NCBI GenBank assembly: GCA_041623475.1
Contig: JBFJWU010000006.1
Coordinates: 1-22,873 of the forward strand
Reading direction: 5' to 3'
Source: JBFJWU01 sp041623475 [NCBI: bacterium]
GTDB lineage: Bacteria; J088
Length of the DNA stretch: 22,873 nucleotides
Each line of letters begins with the position of its first letter. Position 1 is the stretch's first letter. Position numbers and translations under genes: made by a program. This document shows positions 22,558-22,873 of this stretch, piece after piece. The notes beneath the pieces were generated by a model, which worked only from the letters and a program-made list of their open reading frames with translations, was not told where the DNA came from and ran no database searches.

Positions 22558-22873
22558 TACTCGAGCGTCTGCTCAAACGGGTCGCAGGCGCTGCCATTTG
22601 ATCGATCGACAACCGAAAACGTTGACGGCCACGGACTCTCGGCAATAACACGCTTGCAGTCGATCATCGCGTCCGGAACAATCGAGCTAGCATTAACGCT
22701 GCCGGGATCCGCGACCATGTCCTTGATGTCCTGGACGGTCAGTCGGTTTGGATAGCCGACACCGACAAAGATACACATTTCATCATTGGCGCTACCGCCG
22801 TCAACGACCTTTCGGTCTTCCGGATTGTCCCAGTGGCACGCCCAGTGTACCCCGTCTCCCTCGCGCATTTCCC
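22557..22873 (-). CDS. Copper type II ascorbate-dependent monooxygenase-like protein, C-terminal fragment
   Basis: The reading frame enters from the right edge and stops with TAG at 22559-22557, so about 105 residues are seen. REGDGVHWACHWDN followed by DEMCIFVGVGYP matches the end of the C-terminal domain of the PHM/DBH copper monooxygenase family. In peptidylglycine monooxygenase the Met of DEMC is a ligand of the catalytic copper. Several Cys (in WACHW, DEMC, DCKR and ACDP) would form disulfides, which implies an exported protein. The N-terminal domain, with the His ligands, is outside the window, so activity cannot be judged. Bacterial members of this fold are mostly uncharacterised. An internal ATG at 22868 is not the true start, as the frame stays open before it. 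Confidence 0.7.
   Translation of the reverse strand, partial: EMREGDGVHWACHWDNPEDRKVVDGGSANDEMCIFVGVGYPNRLTVQDIKDMVADPGSVNASSIVPDAMIDCKRVIAESPWPSTFSVVDRSNGSACDPFEQTLE

Noticed and set aside
1-22873. Search by eye for tRNA genes, CRISPR arrays, insertion sequences, integrases and toxin-antitoxin pairs.
   Set aside because: None seen; nearly all sequence is covered by well-packed ordinary genes.

Overview
The window looks like chromosomal DNA from a Gram-negative bacterium. It encodes many predicted lipoproteins, a beta-barrel porin with a signal peptide, a Tat-exported nitrate reductase and periplasmic multihaem cytochromes. The mix of hemN, napDAB, selO, pirin and a 7TMR-DISM cyclase suggests Pseudomonadota, probably an uncultured gammaproteobacterium; this placement is inference only. 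GTG and TTG starts are common. I saw no tRNA, rRNA, insertion sequence, CRISPR array or phage gene, and no gene-free stretch longer than about 240 bases.

Left (1-4028): the tail of an acyltransferase, an atypical SDR/epimerase-like protein and a second, paralogous acyltransferase form a tight + strand run. A CopD-like membrane protein (-) then diverges from hemN (+), the oxygen-independent haem synthesis enzyme.

Centre (4058-11929): this is the most interesting part. A seven-gene - strand operon reads DUF2892 protein, napD, napA, a four-haem napB, a four-haem lipoprotein cytochrome, a Tat-type NrfC/DsrO-like ferredoxin and an NrfD/DsrP-like quinol-oxidising membrane protein. There is no napC, napG or napH. 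It looks like a periplasmic nitrate reductase wired to the quinol pool through an NrfCD-type module and an eight-haem relay. An alginate-export-family porin is transcribed divergently from it. Three palindromes with the same half-sites (TTGAC-N4-GTCAA, FNR/Anr/Dnr family) lie in the hemN/CopD-like and nap/porin promoter regions. Three of the four possible promoters have a plausible -10 at exactly the class II distance. These genes therefore look like one anaerobic or nitrogen-oxide regulon.

Right (12021-22873): a two-CBS protein (+) is followed by a - strand run of selO, a membrane adenylate cyclase, pirin and an unrecognised lipoprotein. Divergent from that run, a + strand set encodes a large uncharacterised alpha-helical lipoprotein, a GH88/GH105-like lipoprotein and an SRPBCC protein. 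These may take part in glycan or glycoside degradation. The right edge cuts the C-terminal end of a copper type II monooxygenase-like protein (PHM/DBH fold) on the - strand.
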